Below the pieces are notes generated by a model. That model was given only the letters and a program-made list of their open reading frames with translations, did no database searches and was not told the DNA's origin. From positions 1-57,701 of the forward strand of contig CAYSLJ010000016.1 in NCBI GenBank assembly GCA_964431735.1: DNA of 57,701 bases, read 5' to 3'. Numbering within the stretch: position 1 is the stretch's first letter; the number at the start of each line of letters is the position of its first letter. Below, in pieces: positions 28,069-37,553 of this stretch. Source of the stretch: CALARM01 sp964431735. GTDB lineage: Bacteria > Vulcanimicrobiota > SpSt-956 > JAKJGF01. A program made the position numbers and the translations under genes.

Positions 28069-30402
28069 ATGAAATATTTTACACATTTCCATGACATAGA
28101 TTCTTTTTCCGGCGGGAAAGCTGTTAATATTTCCATATTAAAGAAAAAAGACTTTGCTGTTCCTGATGGATTCTGTCTCTCAGGCAGAATTTATGAGGAA
28201 GTTCTCCTGGAATATTTAGCCGATTTTTATTTGCTTCCACCGTTGGAGCAAAAGAAGAAGCTTTACTTTATCAGATCTTTTATATCAGAATATAAATTTC
28301 CCGGTGATTTTACAGATGAACTCCGGGATTTAATCTCCTCTTATGACGGAACCTTTGTTGTTCGTTCTTCCTGTACTATGGAAGACGGCCATAATTATTC
28401 TTTTGCAGGTATATATCGATCACTTCTGGATGTTAAATCATCACCTCATGCTATATCTGAAGCCATTAAAAATGTCTGGTCTTCTTTCTGGTCGGACGAA
28501 GCTTTTGTTTACAGACAGGAGAGACATATTACTCACAGACTGAACATGGCTGTTATAATACAGAAACAGATTATACCTGACATATCAGGTGTTATATTTA
28601 CCTGTAACCCCCTGACAGGTAATGATGAAGTGGTAATAAATCTGACCTTTAACAGAATAGATGAACTTGTATCGGGAAAGAATATACCCTTTATGATGGT
28701 TATAGATAAAAAATCACGGGAAATAAAAGAAAAAACAGGTAATGGTATATGTTCTGATGAATTTATTTCCCATCTTATTAATCTGTCAGATGATGTTCAT
28801 AATTTCTTTTCCTGTCCTCAGGATATTGAATGGGCTTATGATAAAGGACAGATTTATATTCTCCAGGCAAGACCTGTAACTTCTTCAGGCAGATGGTCCA
28901 GAATTCCTGTGTGTGATTTTTTACCGTCTGTTTTAACTCCTCTTTCTGCAGATTTCTTTGGTAATTACCTTGACGAAAGACTTGTTTCTTTTCATCAGGA
29001 ACTCGGTATAAACAGACCTGATGGTTCTCTCGTTTTATGCTATAAAGGCAGGATTTATATTAATGAATACATGTACAATCATATGTGGCGAATTTTATAT
29101 GATCCTCCATTATTTCAGAAGCATTTTCAATCTATCTGGAATATGCAGTTACGACTTTCTTTAAGACTGGAAGAATACAGGAGAAAAGCAGCAGAGTTGA
29201 TTTCTGCAATAGAAAAAATCGCAGATCCGTGGCTTCTATTTTTAAACATAAGAGATCTTATGTATAGAGAAGATCTTACATTTTATACAGGTTATATTTA
29301 TCAGATATTTAATGAATATTATAAGTCACTTCTTCCTGATGAACTTGAACCATATAAGGTTTTTTTTCAGGATTTCAAACCTCTTGATATTAATCTTGAG
29401 AATTATAGTTTTAATAAAGACCTGATGGAATTTATATGCCGTGATGGCAAATCGGAATATATATCTGAAGATTTAAGAAATTTCATAGATAGATACGGTC
29501 ACTGGACAGATATGCCTCTGGAATTGGCCAGAAAAAGGTACAGAGAAGATGACAGATATATTCTCGGTATGCTTGAAGCCATGGAACAGGAAGATTTTAA
29601 ATGTGTATGGGAACGTAATAAAATTGAAGATAAAATATTAAAAGATAAAAAGATAATAACAGAAATTAAGAAGACTTATGAAAAATATTACTGCTACTCT
29701 TCTGTGGTAAACCATTTCAATGACCTGCTTGACCTGCTTGTCCATCTTTCAGACGAGAGAGAGAGGCACAGGAAATACAGCCTTCTTTTAACAGAAGGTC
29801 TCAGGAAATTATGTTTACATATGGGTTCTTTATTTATAAAAAAAGGTTTTTTGGAGGAAAAGACAGATATATTCTTTTTAACAGTAAAAGAAATAGAGCT
29901 TTTAAAAGATCTGGCAGGTAATAGACAATACTGGCGTGACCATGTAAGATATATAAAGAAAGAATATGAAGATTTGATTGACTCGGTGTTCCCCGATGAA
30001 TTTACCGGCTCAATACCGAAAGAGGTAAAACATGTTTTACCGGAGAGATTTTATGGAATGAAGATAAAAGGAGACGTATTACACAGAGGTATAGTGCAGG
30101 GTTCTGCCAGGGTTATTAAAGAGCCTGAAGAACTTTGTGATTTCAGGAAAGGCGAAATTCTTGTTGTTCCGGGATGTGAGCCATGCTGGTCCGTAGTGTT
30201 TCCACTGGCACTGGGAATGATTTCAGAAACAGGAGGCGTTCTTTCTCATGCCGCTATTCTGGCAAGGGAATATAATATACCCGGTATAAGTGGTATTTCA
30301 GGAATTACAAGAATGATAAAAACAGGAGATAATATTGTGTTAAATTGTGATGAAGGATGGATATTGATAGATAAAATTGAGTTGACAAGGGAAATCTCTT
30401 GA
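28069..30402 (+). CDS. PEP-synthase-like / rifampin-phosphotransferase-like protein
   Basis: 777 residues. The N-terminal part is an ATP-grasp domain of the PPDK/PEP-synthase family (GGKAVNISILKK, FVVRSSCTMEDG, SGVIFTCNPLTG, IEWAYDKGQIYILQARPVT; about 1-280). The end is the swivelling phospho-histidine domain, with SHAAILARE and catalytic His near 727. The PEP/pyruvate-binding barrel is missing and the middle (about 300-640) is unfamiliar helical sequence. This three-part order is that of rifampin phosphotransferase, so it may phosphorylate a small molecule; the substrate cannot be told. Preceded by CCAGGT; it has its own spacer of repeats. Confidence 0.8.
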   Translation: MKYFTHFHDIDSFSGGKAVNISILKKKDFAVPDGFCLSGRIYEEVLLEYLADFYLLPPLEQKKKLYFIRSFISEYKFPGDFTDELRDLISSYDGTFVVRSSCTMEDGHNYSFAGIYRSLLDVKSSPHAISEAIKNVWSSFWSDEAFVYRQERHITHRLNMAVIIQKQIIPDISGVIFTCNPLTGNDEVVINLTFNRIDELVSGKNIPFMMVIDKKSREIKEKTGNGICSDEFISHLINLSDDVHNFFSCPQDIEWAYDKGQIYILQARPVTSSGRWSRIPVCDFLPSVLTPLSADFFGNYLDERLVSFHQELGINRPDGSLVLCYKGRIYINEYMYNHMWRILYDPPLFQKHFQSIWNMQLRLSLRLEEYRRKAAELISAIEKIADPWLLFLNIRDLMYREDLTFYTGYIYQIFNEYYKSLLPDELEPYKVFFQDFKPLDINLENYSFNKDLMEFICRDGKSEYISEDLRNFIDRYGHWTDMPLELARKRYREDDRYILGMLEAMEQEDFKCVWERNKIEDKILKDKKIITEIKKTYEKYYCYSSVVNHFNDLLDLLVHLSDERERHRKYSLLLTEGLRKLCLHMGSLFIKKGFLEEKTDIFFLTVKEIELLKDLAGNRQYWRDHVRYIKKEYEDLIDSVFPDEFTGSIPKEVKHVLPERFYGMKIKGDVLHRGIVQGSARVIKEPEELCDFRKGEILVVPGCEPCWSVVFPLALGMISETGGVLSHAAILAREYNIPGISGISGITRMIKTGDNIVLNCDEGWILIDKIELTREIS

Positions 30403-30430
30403 AGTATAATATGAAATTCCGATGGACTTT

Positions 30431-30529
30431 TTACTGAGGTGAGCATAAATAATACAATATATGCTTTCGTAACGGTTAACGCGTGATGGGAGGAAAACGT
30501 TTATTACATTTTTATGCTCACGTCAGTAA
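30431..30529. mobile_element. 99-bp palindromic element with terminal inverted repeats
   Basis: Ends TTACTGAGGTGAGCATAAAT and TTTTTATGCTCACGTCAGTAA are inverted repeats. The core is GTAACGGTTAACGCGTGATG. Same family as 27836, 46395 and 46537. Confidence 0.75.
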
Positions 30530-30547
30530 CTATTAAAATTTTACAGG

Positions 30548-30590
30548 CTTATCTGTAATAGATAAGTTTACATCAGAGAGGTTTACTCTG
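30548..30590 (+). promoter_or_regulatory. Two leader hairpins before dprA
   Basis: CTTATCT-GTAAT-AGATAAG (30548-30566) and CAGAG-AGGTTTA-CTCTG (30574-30590). The second holds the only good ribosome site (GAGAGG), 26 bases before the ATG. Confidence 0.4.
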
Positions 30591-30607
30591 GTTTTAGCAA
30601 AAAGATT

Positions 30608-31693
30608 ATGGATGAACTTGTTTACTGGCTGGCATTAACAAAGGTTTCCAATCTTGGAATTCTGAAAAGCAGGAAATTACTTGAAGTTTTTCTTTCTCCC
30701 CGTAATATTTTTAATGCTTCACCCTCTGATATTGGAGATGTAAAGGGGATAGGTTCTACCATCGTCTGTTCTATAAAAGAAAAAGACAGACTCTTTAAGG
30801 AAGCAGAAGAGGAGATAGAAAAAACAACTAAAAAAGGTATATCCATAATAAGTCTGTCAGATAAATCTTACCCTTCTCTCTTAAAAGAGATACCTGACCC
30901 TCCTCTTGTTTTATACGTAAAAGGAAATCTTACCGATAAAGATAGAAATTCTGTTGCAGTTATCGGAACAAGAACTCCTGATAGTTATGGTAAATCTGTT
31001 GCTTTTGATATGTCCAAAAAACTTGGGAACTTTAATTTTACTGTAGTAAGCGGTATGGCAAGAGGTATTGATACAATTGCTCACAGAGGAGTTTTAAGTG
31101 TTCATGGCAGGACTATAGCAGTTATAGGGTGTGGCCTTGATATAGCCTATCCGCCGGAAAATTATGAATTAATGGATATGATTGCAGTCAGCGGAGCAGT
31201 GATTTCCGAGTTTCCTCTCGGCACAGAACCTTTATCATGTAATTTCCCGAAGCGTAACAGGATTATCAGTGGACTTTCCAGAGGTATACTGGTTGTTCAG
31301 GCAAGAGAAAAGAGCGGTACCTTTCATACTGTAAACTCTGCCCTGGAACAGGGAAGGGAAGTATTTGCCATTCCGGGTTCTATAGATAAAGAACTCAGCA
31401 GAGGAACACACAGGCTTATAAAGGAAGGGGCAAAACTTGTTGAAGATATAGGAGATATTACGGGGGAATTAATACCTCTGGAAGGTTTGCCCCTTCCAGA
31501 AAAACCTCCTGAACCTGATCTTTCAGAAGATGAAGAAAAAGTTTATTTATATATAAATATGGAAGGAACTCATATAGACGAAATAATAAGAAAAACCTCT
31601 ATGGAAACAGGCAGAGTATCGTCTGTGTTGAGTATACTTGAGTTAAAGAATCTTATTATACGAAGAGAAGGGAATTTTTTTGTCAGAATTTAG
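30608..31693 (+). CDS. dprA: DNA processing protein DprA
   Basis: 361 residues. DprA binds incoming single-stranded DNA and loads RecA during transformation; it is also found in non-competent species. It has an N-terminal helix-hairpin-helix/SAM-like region (1 to about 75), the Rossmann core with GTRTPDSYG, VSGMARGIDTIAHRG, AVIGCGLDIAYPPEN and IPGSID, and a C-terminal winged helix (about 300-361). The start is an ATG with a weak nearby ribosome site. It heads the conserved dprA-topA-trmFO order known from Firmicutes and other phyla. Confidence 0.95.
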   Translation: MDELVYWLALTKVSNLGILKSRKLLEVFLSPRNIFNASPSDIGDVKGIGSTIVCSIKEKDRLFKEAEEEIEKTTKKGISIISLSDKSYPSLLKEIPDPPLVLYVKGNLTDKDRNSVAVIGTRTPDSYGKSVAFDMSKKLGNFNFTVVSGMARGIDTIAHRGVLSVHGRTIAVIGCGLDIAYPPENYELMDMIAVSGAVISEFPLGTEPLSCNFPKRNRIISGLSRGILVVQAREKSGTFHTVNSALEQGREVFAIPGSIDKELSRGTHRLIKEGAKLVEDIGDITGELIPLEGLPLPEKPPEPDLSEDEEKVYLYINMEGTHIDEIIRKTSMETGRVSSVLSILELKNLIIRREGNFFVRI

Positions 31694-31780
31694 AGAAATG
31701 ACTTTCCCGATAGGTTCTAAATAATTTTAAATGAGACAAAAATTTTTTCTTATAATTCAGAAAAAATAGTTGGAGGAATT

Positions 31781-33880
31781 ATGCAATCCCTTATTATAGT
31801 TGAGTCTCCGGCGAAAGCCAGAACATTAAAGAAATTTCTTGGTAGTAAATATACAGTAAAAGCTTCTATGGGCCATGTAAGAGATTTACCTAAAAGTAAA
31901 CTGGGCGTCGATGTGGATAATGATTTTACACCTCAGTATATAACTATAAAAGGTAAAGGAAAAATTATCAAGGAACTCAAAACTGCTGTCCAGAAATCTG
32001 ACCATGTTTATCTTGCTTCTGACCCTGACAGAGAAGGGGAAGCTATTGCATGGCATCTTATACATTCATTAAATATAGATAAACCAAAGAGAATAGAACT
32101 CCATGAAATAACAAGACCGGCTCTTAAAGAAGCTCTTAAGAATTCTCATAACTTGAACCTTGATAAGGTTTATGCACAGCAGGCAAGACGTATCCTTGAC
32201 AGACTGGTAGGTTATAAAATAAGTCCTCTCCTGTGGAAAAAAGTCTCCAAAGGTTTGAGTGCCGGAAGAGTTCAATCTGTTGCCATGAAGCTTATATGTG
32301 AGAGGGAACAGGAAATACAGAATTTTGTTGCCGAAGAATACTGGACCATTACGGCAGAACTTCAAAAATCAGGTTTGAAGTCTACCTTTGAAGCAGTATT
32401 AAGAGAAAAAGCCGGTAAGAAGATAAAGATAAAAAGTGAAAAAGAAGCACAGGACATATTGAAAGAACTGGATAAATCAGATTTTGTAGTTTCCGGAGTG
32501 ACTGAAAAAGAACAGCAGAGACATCCTGTGCCTCCTTTTATAACAAGTACATTACAGCAGGAAGCTTCCCGCCGTCTTGGTTTCAGAGTATCGAAAACCA
32601 TGAAGATTGCCCAGGAATTATACGAAGGTCTTGATATAAAAGGTGAAACTGCAGGCCTTATAACCTATATGAGAACAGATTCTCCCAGGGTTTCCACTGT
32701 TGCAATTGAAGAGGTAAGGAATTATATAGGCCATCATTTTGGCGAGAAATATCTCCCATCAAAGGCCAATGTGTTTAAATCCAAAAACAGAGCACAGGAT
32801 GCTCATGAAGCCATAAGACCTACTTCTGTTTTGAGAACTCCCGATGAAGTAAAGGTTTTTCTGAGTAAAGATCAATATAATCTATATTCCCTTATATGGA
32901 AGAGATTTGTTGCATCCCAGATGACACCTGCTTTACTCAGGGTTATTACCGTAGATATAAAGGCAGGTAAATATACATTCAGGGTTGCAGGCAGAAATGT
33001 TATTTTCCCTGGTTTCCTTGAAGTTTATGATATTCAGCCAGGAGAAGATGAAGAGGTTTTGAAGTCTGATTTGCCGAAACTGACTAAAGGTGATAAATTG
33101 AAATTGATAAAACTTTCACCTGCCCAGTGTTTTACACAGCCACCTTCAAGATATTCAGAAGCAACTCTTGTTAAAATACTGGAAGAAAAAGGTATAGGAA
33201 GACCGAGTACCTATGTTCCTATTATAGAAACCATAAGGCAGAGAGGGTATGTTACTGTTGAGAAAAAACGTTTTCATCCTACTGAATTAGGCATCAAGGT
33301 TACGGAACTTCTTGTAAAGCATTTCCCTGATATTATAAATGAATCCTTTACTGCCAACATGGAAGATAAACTGGATGAAATTGAAGAAGGTACCATGGGG
33401 TGGATAAAACTGCTCTGTGATTTTTACCAGCCTTTTTTAAATACTCTCCAGAAGGCCGATAAGGAGATGGAAAAAGTGGAGCTTACAGTTCAGTATACAG
33501 ATGAAATGTGCAATAAATGCGGAAAACCGATGATAGTAAAAAGAGGACGATTTGGCCCTTTTATTGCCTGTTCCGGTTTCCCTGATTGTAAGAATACCAT
33601 GCCTATAAGAAAAACTGTAGGTGTACAATGCCCTCAACCTGGCTGCAAGGGAGAGATAGTTGAGAAGTTTACGAAAAAGAGAAAAATATTTTACAGCTGT
33701 AGTTTATATCCTGAATGCACCTTCAGCAGCTGGTATAAACCTACAAATAACAAGTGTCCGAAAAGTAATCATATTTTAGTAATAAAAAGGCAGACTGCCG
33801 GTAAAATATTACTTGCATGTATGGATCCTGAATGTGATTATCAGGAATGGCAGGAAGTCGGTAAATCGGGGAGTGAGTAG
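31781..33880 (+). CDS. topA: DNA topoisomerase I
   Basis: 699 residues, type IA topoisomerase relaxing negative supercoils. It has a Toprim domain at the N-terminus (IVESPAKARTLKKFLG; ASDPDREGEAIAWHL) and the active-site tyrosine in LITYMRTDSPRVS (near 298). Three C-terminal zinc-binding segments begin near 577 (CNKCGKP), 620 and 660, the last with CPKSNH instead of the usual Cys pair. ATG follows TTGGAGG. The TAG stop is inside a GTGAGTA heptamer. Confidence 0.96.
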   Translation: MQSLIIVESPAKARTLKKFLGSKYTVKASMGHVRDLPKSKLGVDVDNDFTPQYITIKGKGKIIKELKTAVQKSDHVYLASDPDREGEAIAWHLIHSLNIDKPKRIELHEITRPALKEALKNSHNLNLDKVYAQQARRILDRLVGYKISPLLWKKVSKGLSAGRVQSVAMKLICEREQEIQNFVAEEYWTITAELQKSGLKSTFEAVLREKAGKKIKIKSEKEAQDILKELDKSDFVVSGVTEKEQQRHPVPPFITSTLQQEASRRLGFRVSKTMKIAQELYEGLDIKGETAGLITYMRTDSPRVSTVAIEEVRNYIGHHFGEKYLPSKANVFKSKNRAQDAHEAIRPTSVLRTPDEVKVFLSKDQYNLYSLIWKRFVASQMTPALLRVITVDIKAGKYTFRVAGRNVIFPGFLEVYDIQPGEDEEVLKSDLPKLTKGDKLKLIKLSPAQCFTQPPSRYSEATLVKILEEKGIGRPSTYVPIIETIRQRGYVTVEKKRFHPTELGIKVTELLVKHFPDIINESFTANMEDKLDEIEEGTMGWIKLLCDFYQPFLNTLQKADKEMEKVELTVQYTDEMCNKCGKPMIVKRGRFGPFIACSGFPDCKNTMPIRKTVGVQCPQPGCKGEIVEKFTKKRKIFYSCSLYPECTFSSWYKPTNNKCPKSNHILVIKRQTAGKILLACMDPECDYQEWQEVGKSGSE

Positions 33881-33952
33881 TGAGTCGCCGGGGCGTTTAA
33901 TAAAACGCCCCGGAGATGAAACACGGATTACGCATTATGCGTCACGAATATA
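33873..33952. repeat. Heptamer element with GC-rich central hairpin (topA-trmFO)
   Basis: GTGAGTA, GTGAGTC, a perfect 11-bp stem at 33888-33898/33903-33913 (CCGGGGCGTTT, loop AATA), then TTACGCA, TTATGCG, TCACGAATATAA. The central hairpin recurs at about 45511-45531 and, reversed, near 56497-56513. Confidence 0.85.
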
Positions 33953-33964
33953 AAGGTTTTATTT

Positions 33965-35278
33965 ATGAATTCATTGACAGTAATAGGTGGTGGCCTTGCA
34001 GGATGTGAGGCTTCCTGGCAGGCAGCAGAAAGAGGTATTAAAGTAAGGTTGTTCGAAATGAGACCTGAACAGATGACTCCTGCCCACAGAACAGGGAAAC
34101 TTGCAGAACTTGTATGCAGTAATTCTTTACGCTCTGATTCTCCTGATACAGCTTCAGGATTGCTGAAAGAAGAACTCAGAAGATTTGATTCTATTATAAT
34201 GAAATGTGCCGATAATTCCAGGGTAGATGCGGGAAGTGCCCTCGCTGTAGATAGAGAGGTTTTTGCATCACAGGTGGAGAAAGCTATAGAGGGACATAAG
34301 AATATAATTGTCGAAAGAAAAGAACTGCATGATATACCTGATGGGGTGGTTATTGTTGCTACAGGCCCTCTTACATCTCCCTCTATGACAGAAGCAATCA
34401 AAAAGCTCCTTGGAACAGATCATCTTTATTTTTATGATGCAGTTGCCCCCATAATTGCCGGCGAAACTATTGATTCTGAGAAAGTATTCAGAGCTTCCAG
34501 ATATGATACGTCAGAAGGAGATTATTTAAATTGTCCCATGACAGAGACTGAATATAAGAGATTCTATAGTGCTCTTATGGATGCAGAGAAGATGCCCCTT
34601 CATAGCTTTGAAGAAGAAAAATATTTTGAAGGATGTCTTCCTGTAGAAGAGATTGCCAGAAGGGGAGAAGACAGTTTGAGATTTGGCCCTTTAAAACCGG
34701 TAGGTCTTGTCAATCCGAAAAAGCCAGATGAAGAACCTTTCGCAGTGCTTCAGTTAAGAGCGGAGAATAAAGAGATGACTATGTATAATATGGTAGGGTT
34801 TCAGACTCGCCTTAAATGGGAAGAGCAAAAAAGGGTTTTTCAATTGATTCCAGGGCTTGAAAAAGCCGAATTTTACAGGTTTGGTGTCATGCATAGAAAT
34901 ACTTTTATAAATGGTCCATGTCATCTTCACGACACATGGAGTTTAAAAAGTGACAGAAGAATTTTGTTTGCAGGGCAGATTACCGGAGTGGAAGGCTATC
35001 TGGAATCCTGCAGTTCCGGACTTATGGCTGGTATAAATGGAGCCTTTATGCTAATGGGAAAAGAACCCCTGGTTTTTCCCAGGGATAGTGCACTGGGTTC
35101 ACTGACCCATCATATTTCCCATGGGGAAAGTAAAAATTTTCAACCAATGAAAATGAATTTCGGACTTTTCAGTCCTCTGGAAAGTGAAAAGAAAATAAAA
35201 AAGAAAATCAGGAGAGCCCTTATGGTAGAAAGAGCTCTGGCAGAAATAGAAAGATTTAAAAGGGAGGTGAAAGAGTGA
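33965..35278 (+). CDS. trmFO: TrmFO, folate-dependent tRNA (uracil-54) methyltransferase
   Basis: 437 residues. It makes ribothymidine-54 in tRNA using methylene-tetrahydrofolate and FADH2. The N-terminal FAD-binding motif VIGGGLAGCEASWQ and the family segments LCSNSLRSD-like (VCSNSLRSDSP) and QITGVEGYLESCSSG are present. The length is normal. It occupies its usual place after topA; the xerC gene that often follows is absent. The stop TGA lies in a GTGAAGA heptamer series. Confidence 0.96.
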   Translation: MNSLTVIGGGLAGCEASWQAAERGIKVRLFEMRPEQMTPAHRTGKLAELVCSNSLRSDSPDTASGLLKEELRRFDSIIMKCADNSRVDAGSALAVDREVFASQVEKAIEGHKNIIVERKELHDIPDGVVIVATGPLTSPSMTEAIKKLLGTDHLYFYDAVAPIIAGETIDSEKVFRASRYDTSEGDYLNCPMTETEYKRFYSALMDAEKMPLHSFEEEKYFEGCLPVEEIARRGEDSLRFGPLKPVGLVNPKKPDEEPFAVLQLRAENKEMTMYNMVGFQTRLKWEEQKRVFQLIPGLEKAEFYRFGVMHRNTFINGPCHLHDTWSLKSDRRILFAGQITGVEGYLESCSSGLMAGINGAFMLMGKEPLVFPRDSALGSLTHHISHGESKNFQPMKMNFGLFSPLESEKKIKKKIRRALMVERALAEIERFKREVKE

Positions 35279-35337
35279 AGAGTGAAGAGTGAAGGGTGAA
35301 GTATAAATTACATCTCACGTATCACGCATCACGCATC
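35267..35337. repeat. Heptamer element trmFO-hslV
   Basis: GTGAAGA, GTGAAGA, GTGAAGG, GTGAAG on the left; TCACGTA, TCACGCA, TCACGCA on the right. There is no ribosome site between it and the hslV ATG. Confidence 0.8.
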
Positions 35338-35345
35338 AAAATAAT

Positions 35346-35882
35346 ATGACTAAAATTTTATCTACTACAATTGTTGGAGTTATAAAAGACGGTAAACTTG
35401 CCCTGGGAGGAGACGGGCAGGTTACATTTGATAAGACTGCCATGAAGCATAAGGCCAGAAAGGTTCGTGTTATGGCAGAGGGAAAAGTACTGGGAGGTTT
35501 TGCCGGATCTGCTGCTGACGGATTGACTTTGTATGAAAAATTTGAGGCAAAACTTCAGGAATATGGTAATAACCTTGTAAGATCTGCCGTAGAACTGGCA
35601 AAAGAATGGCGGGGGGATAAGTTTTTAAGGAAGCTTGAAGCACTTATGATTGTAGGTGACAGAAGCCATTTACTTGTTCTTTCCGGTAACGGTGATGTTA
35701 TAGAACCGGATGATAATATTATAGCCATAGGTTCAGGCGGTTCTTATGCCATGGCAGCAGCAAAAGCCATGTATAAACATACAGATCTCAGTGCAGAAGA
35801 GATTGTAAGAGAATCTCTTTCTATAGCGTCAGAGGTATGTATTTATACAAACAATAATATTACAATGGAAATTCTTGGTTAG
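35346..35882 (+). CDS. hslV: ATP-dependent protease peptidase subunit HslV
   Basis: 178 residues, proteasome-like N-terminal nucleophile threonine protease forming two stacked hexamers capped by HslU. The mature N-terminal Thr is in STTIVGV (Thr7 or Thr8, later than the usual position 2), implying removal of a six- or seven-residue propeptide. GGDGQVTF and AIGSGGSYAMAAA fit the family. No Shine-Dalgarno is visible before the ATG, where a heptamer element ends. hslU follows. Confidence 0.95.
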   Translation: MTKILSTTIVGVIKDGKLALGGDGQVTFDKTAMKHKARKVRVMAEGKVLGGFAGSAADGLTLYEKFEAKLQEYGNNLVRSAVELAKEWRGDKFLRKLEALMIVGDRSHLLVLSGNGDVIEPDDNIIAIGSGGSYAMAAAKAMYKHTDLSAEEIVRESLSIASEVCIYTNNNITMEILG

Positions 35883-35948
35883 TGAGAAGTGAACATTGAG
35901 CAGTGAGTATACTCATGGCTTACGGCTCACGACTCACCATTATAAAAG
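35882..35948. repeat. Degenerate heptamer element hslV-hslU
   Basis: Starts at the last base of the hslV TAG: GTGAGAA, GTGAACA, then GTGAGTA facing TTACGGC, TCACGAC, TCACCATTATAA. Confidence 0.75.
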
Positions 35949-35962
35949 GCGGTGATTTAATA

Positions 35963-37366
35963 ATGGAAGAAATGCTTACTCCAAATCAAATTGTTAAAGA
36001 ACTTGACCGATACATTATAGGACAGGATAAGGCTAAAAAAGCTGTGGCTATAGCTCTCAGAAATCGTTACAGACGGTCCAGGCTTTCTGATGATTTAAAG
36101 GATGAAGTTATTCCAAAGAATATATTAATGATAGGTCCTACAGGTGTAGGGAAAACAGAAATAGCCCGGCGTCTTGCCAGACTGGCTGAAGCTCCATTTT
36201 TAAAGGTAGAAGCTACTAAATATACTGAAGTCGGTTACGTAGGACGGGATGTAGAATCTATGGTAAGGGATCTTGTAGAAATATCTATAAGAATGGCAGA
36301 GAATAAGAAGCTGAAACTGATGGAAGGTAAAGCAGAAGAACTGGCTGTAGACAGAATTGTTGATATACTCAGACCTGCTCCTTTAAGTGACAGAAAAATA
36401 CAGAATCCTTTTGCCGCTCTTCTCGGAGGTGCACCAATTGAGGAAACAGAAAATGAGCAGGAAGATGAAGCACAGAAGGAACGATTGAAAGAGAGTAAAG
36501 CCAGGCTTAAAGAAAAGATCTTACAGGGAGAATTCGATGATAAGTATATAGAAATAGAAGTGGAAGATACTGCCCCGTCTATGATAGAAGTTTTCTCCGG
36601 CACAGGTCTTGAGGAAATGGGTGTTAATTTTCAGGATATACTGGGCGGCGTATTTCCTAAGAAGAAAAAGAAAAGAAAACTTCCCATTAAAGAAGCAAGA
36701 AAAATACTGGCTATAGACGAAGCAAAAAAGTTCATTGATAAAGATGAAATGAGAAGAGTTTCTATAGAGAAAGTTGAGCAATCTGGCATAATCTTTATAG
36801 ACGAACTGGATAAAATAGCAGGCAGGGAAAAAGGTCATGGCCCAGATGTATCAAGAGAAGGTGTCCAGAGGGACATACTTCCCATACTGGAAGGGTCTAC
36901 CATTATGTCCAAATATGGGCCGGTAAAAACAAATCATATCTTATTTATAGCTGCAGGGGCTTTCCATGTATCAAAACCTTCTGATCTTATACCAGAACTT
37001 CAGGGCCGCTTCCCTATAAGGGTTGAACTGGAAAACCTCTCTCAGGATGATTTTTTAAGGATTCTTACAGAACCGCAGAATGCTCTTATAAAGCAATATA
37101 AAGCATTGCTGGAAACGGAAGATGTTCAGATAAACTTCACAGATGATTCCCTCAAAGAAATAGCACATCTGGCTTCTATTGTAAATGAGAGAACTGAAAA
37201 TATTGGCGCAAGAAGGCTTCATACTGTAATGGAAAAATTGCTGGAAGACCTTTTATTCAACGCACCTGATATAGAAAATAAAGATGTAAATATAGATTGT
37301 GTCTATGTTAGAGAAAAACTATCCGATATAGTAAAGAGTGAAGATTTGAGCAGATATATTCTTTAA
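35963..37366 (+). CDS. hslU: ATP-dependent protease ATPase subunit HslU
   Basis: 467 residues. An AAA+ unfoldase feeding HslV. It shows LDRYIIGQDKAKKAVAIAL at the start, Walker A GPTGVGKTE, an intermediate (I) domain (about 110-245), Walker B GIIFIDELDKIA and sensor regions. The ATG at 35963 with AAGGCGGTG ahead is chosen. An upstream ATG (35903) would add 20 residues translated from the repeat element. Confidence 0.96.
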   Translation: MEEMLTPNQIVKELDRYIIGQDKAKKAVAIALRNRYRRSRLSDDLKDEVIPKNILMIGPTGVGKTEIARRLARLAEAPFLKVEATKYTEVGYVGRDVESMVRDLVEISIRMAENKKLKLMEGKAEELAVDRIVDILRPAPLSDRKIQNPFAALLGGAPIEETENEQEDEAQKERLKESKARLKEKILQGEFDDKYIEIEVEDTAPSMIEVFSGTGLEEMGVNFQDILGGVFPKKKKKRKLPIKEARKILAIDEAKKFIDKDEMRRVSIEKVEQSGIIFIDELDKIAGREKGHGPDVSREGVQRDILPILEGSTIMSKYGPVKTNHILFIAAGAFHVSKPSDLIPELQGRFPIRVELENLSQDDFLRILTEPQNALIKQYKALLETEDVQINFTDDSLKEIAHLASIVNERTENIGARRLHTVMEKLLEDLLFNAPDIENKDVNIDCVYVREKLSDIVKSEDLSRYIL

Positions 37367-37375
37367 ATAAAAGTC

Positions 37376-37404
37376 TTGATTGATTAAGAAACTTGTGATA
37401 TACT
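37376..37404 (+). promoter_or_regulatory. Promoter of the rpsB-tsf operon
   Basis: TTGATT (37376-37381), 17 bases, TATACT (37399-37404) with TG one base before the -10 (extended -10). It lies 10 bases after the hslU stop, giving a leader of about 145 bases. Confidence 0.75.
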
Positions 37405-37462
37405 AAGGTTTAAAATCAAATAGCAGCCGGCAGTTTTGGGAATGTATTTTACCGAAAAAAAC

Positions 37463-37528
37463 TGCTGAAAGCTAGAAACTTAAAGCTGAAAACTGAAAGC
37501 TGAAAAGCTGAAAACTGAAAGCTGTAAG
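37463..37528. repeat. AGCTGAA/AACTGAA 7-bp repeats in the rpsB leader
   Basis: Seven-base units of type RRCTGAA repeat about seven times with few insertions. This is a separate sequence version of the 7-bp periodicity seen throughout the window, located in the leader where S2 autoregulation would be expected. Confidence 0.65.
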
Positions 37529-37553
37529 TTCATATATAAGGAGGTGTAATTTT

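Noticed and set aside
37463..37528. S-box, T-box or other riboswitch in the rpsB leader
   Set aside because: The leader is mostly AGCTGAA-type 7-bp repeat; I see no conserved riboswitch core.
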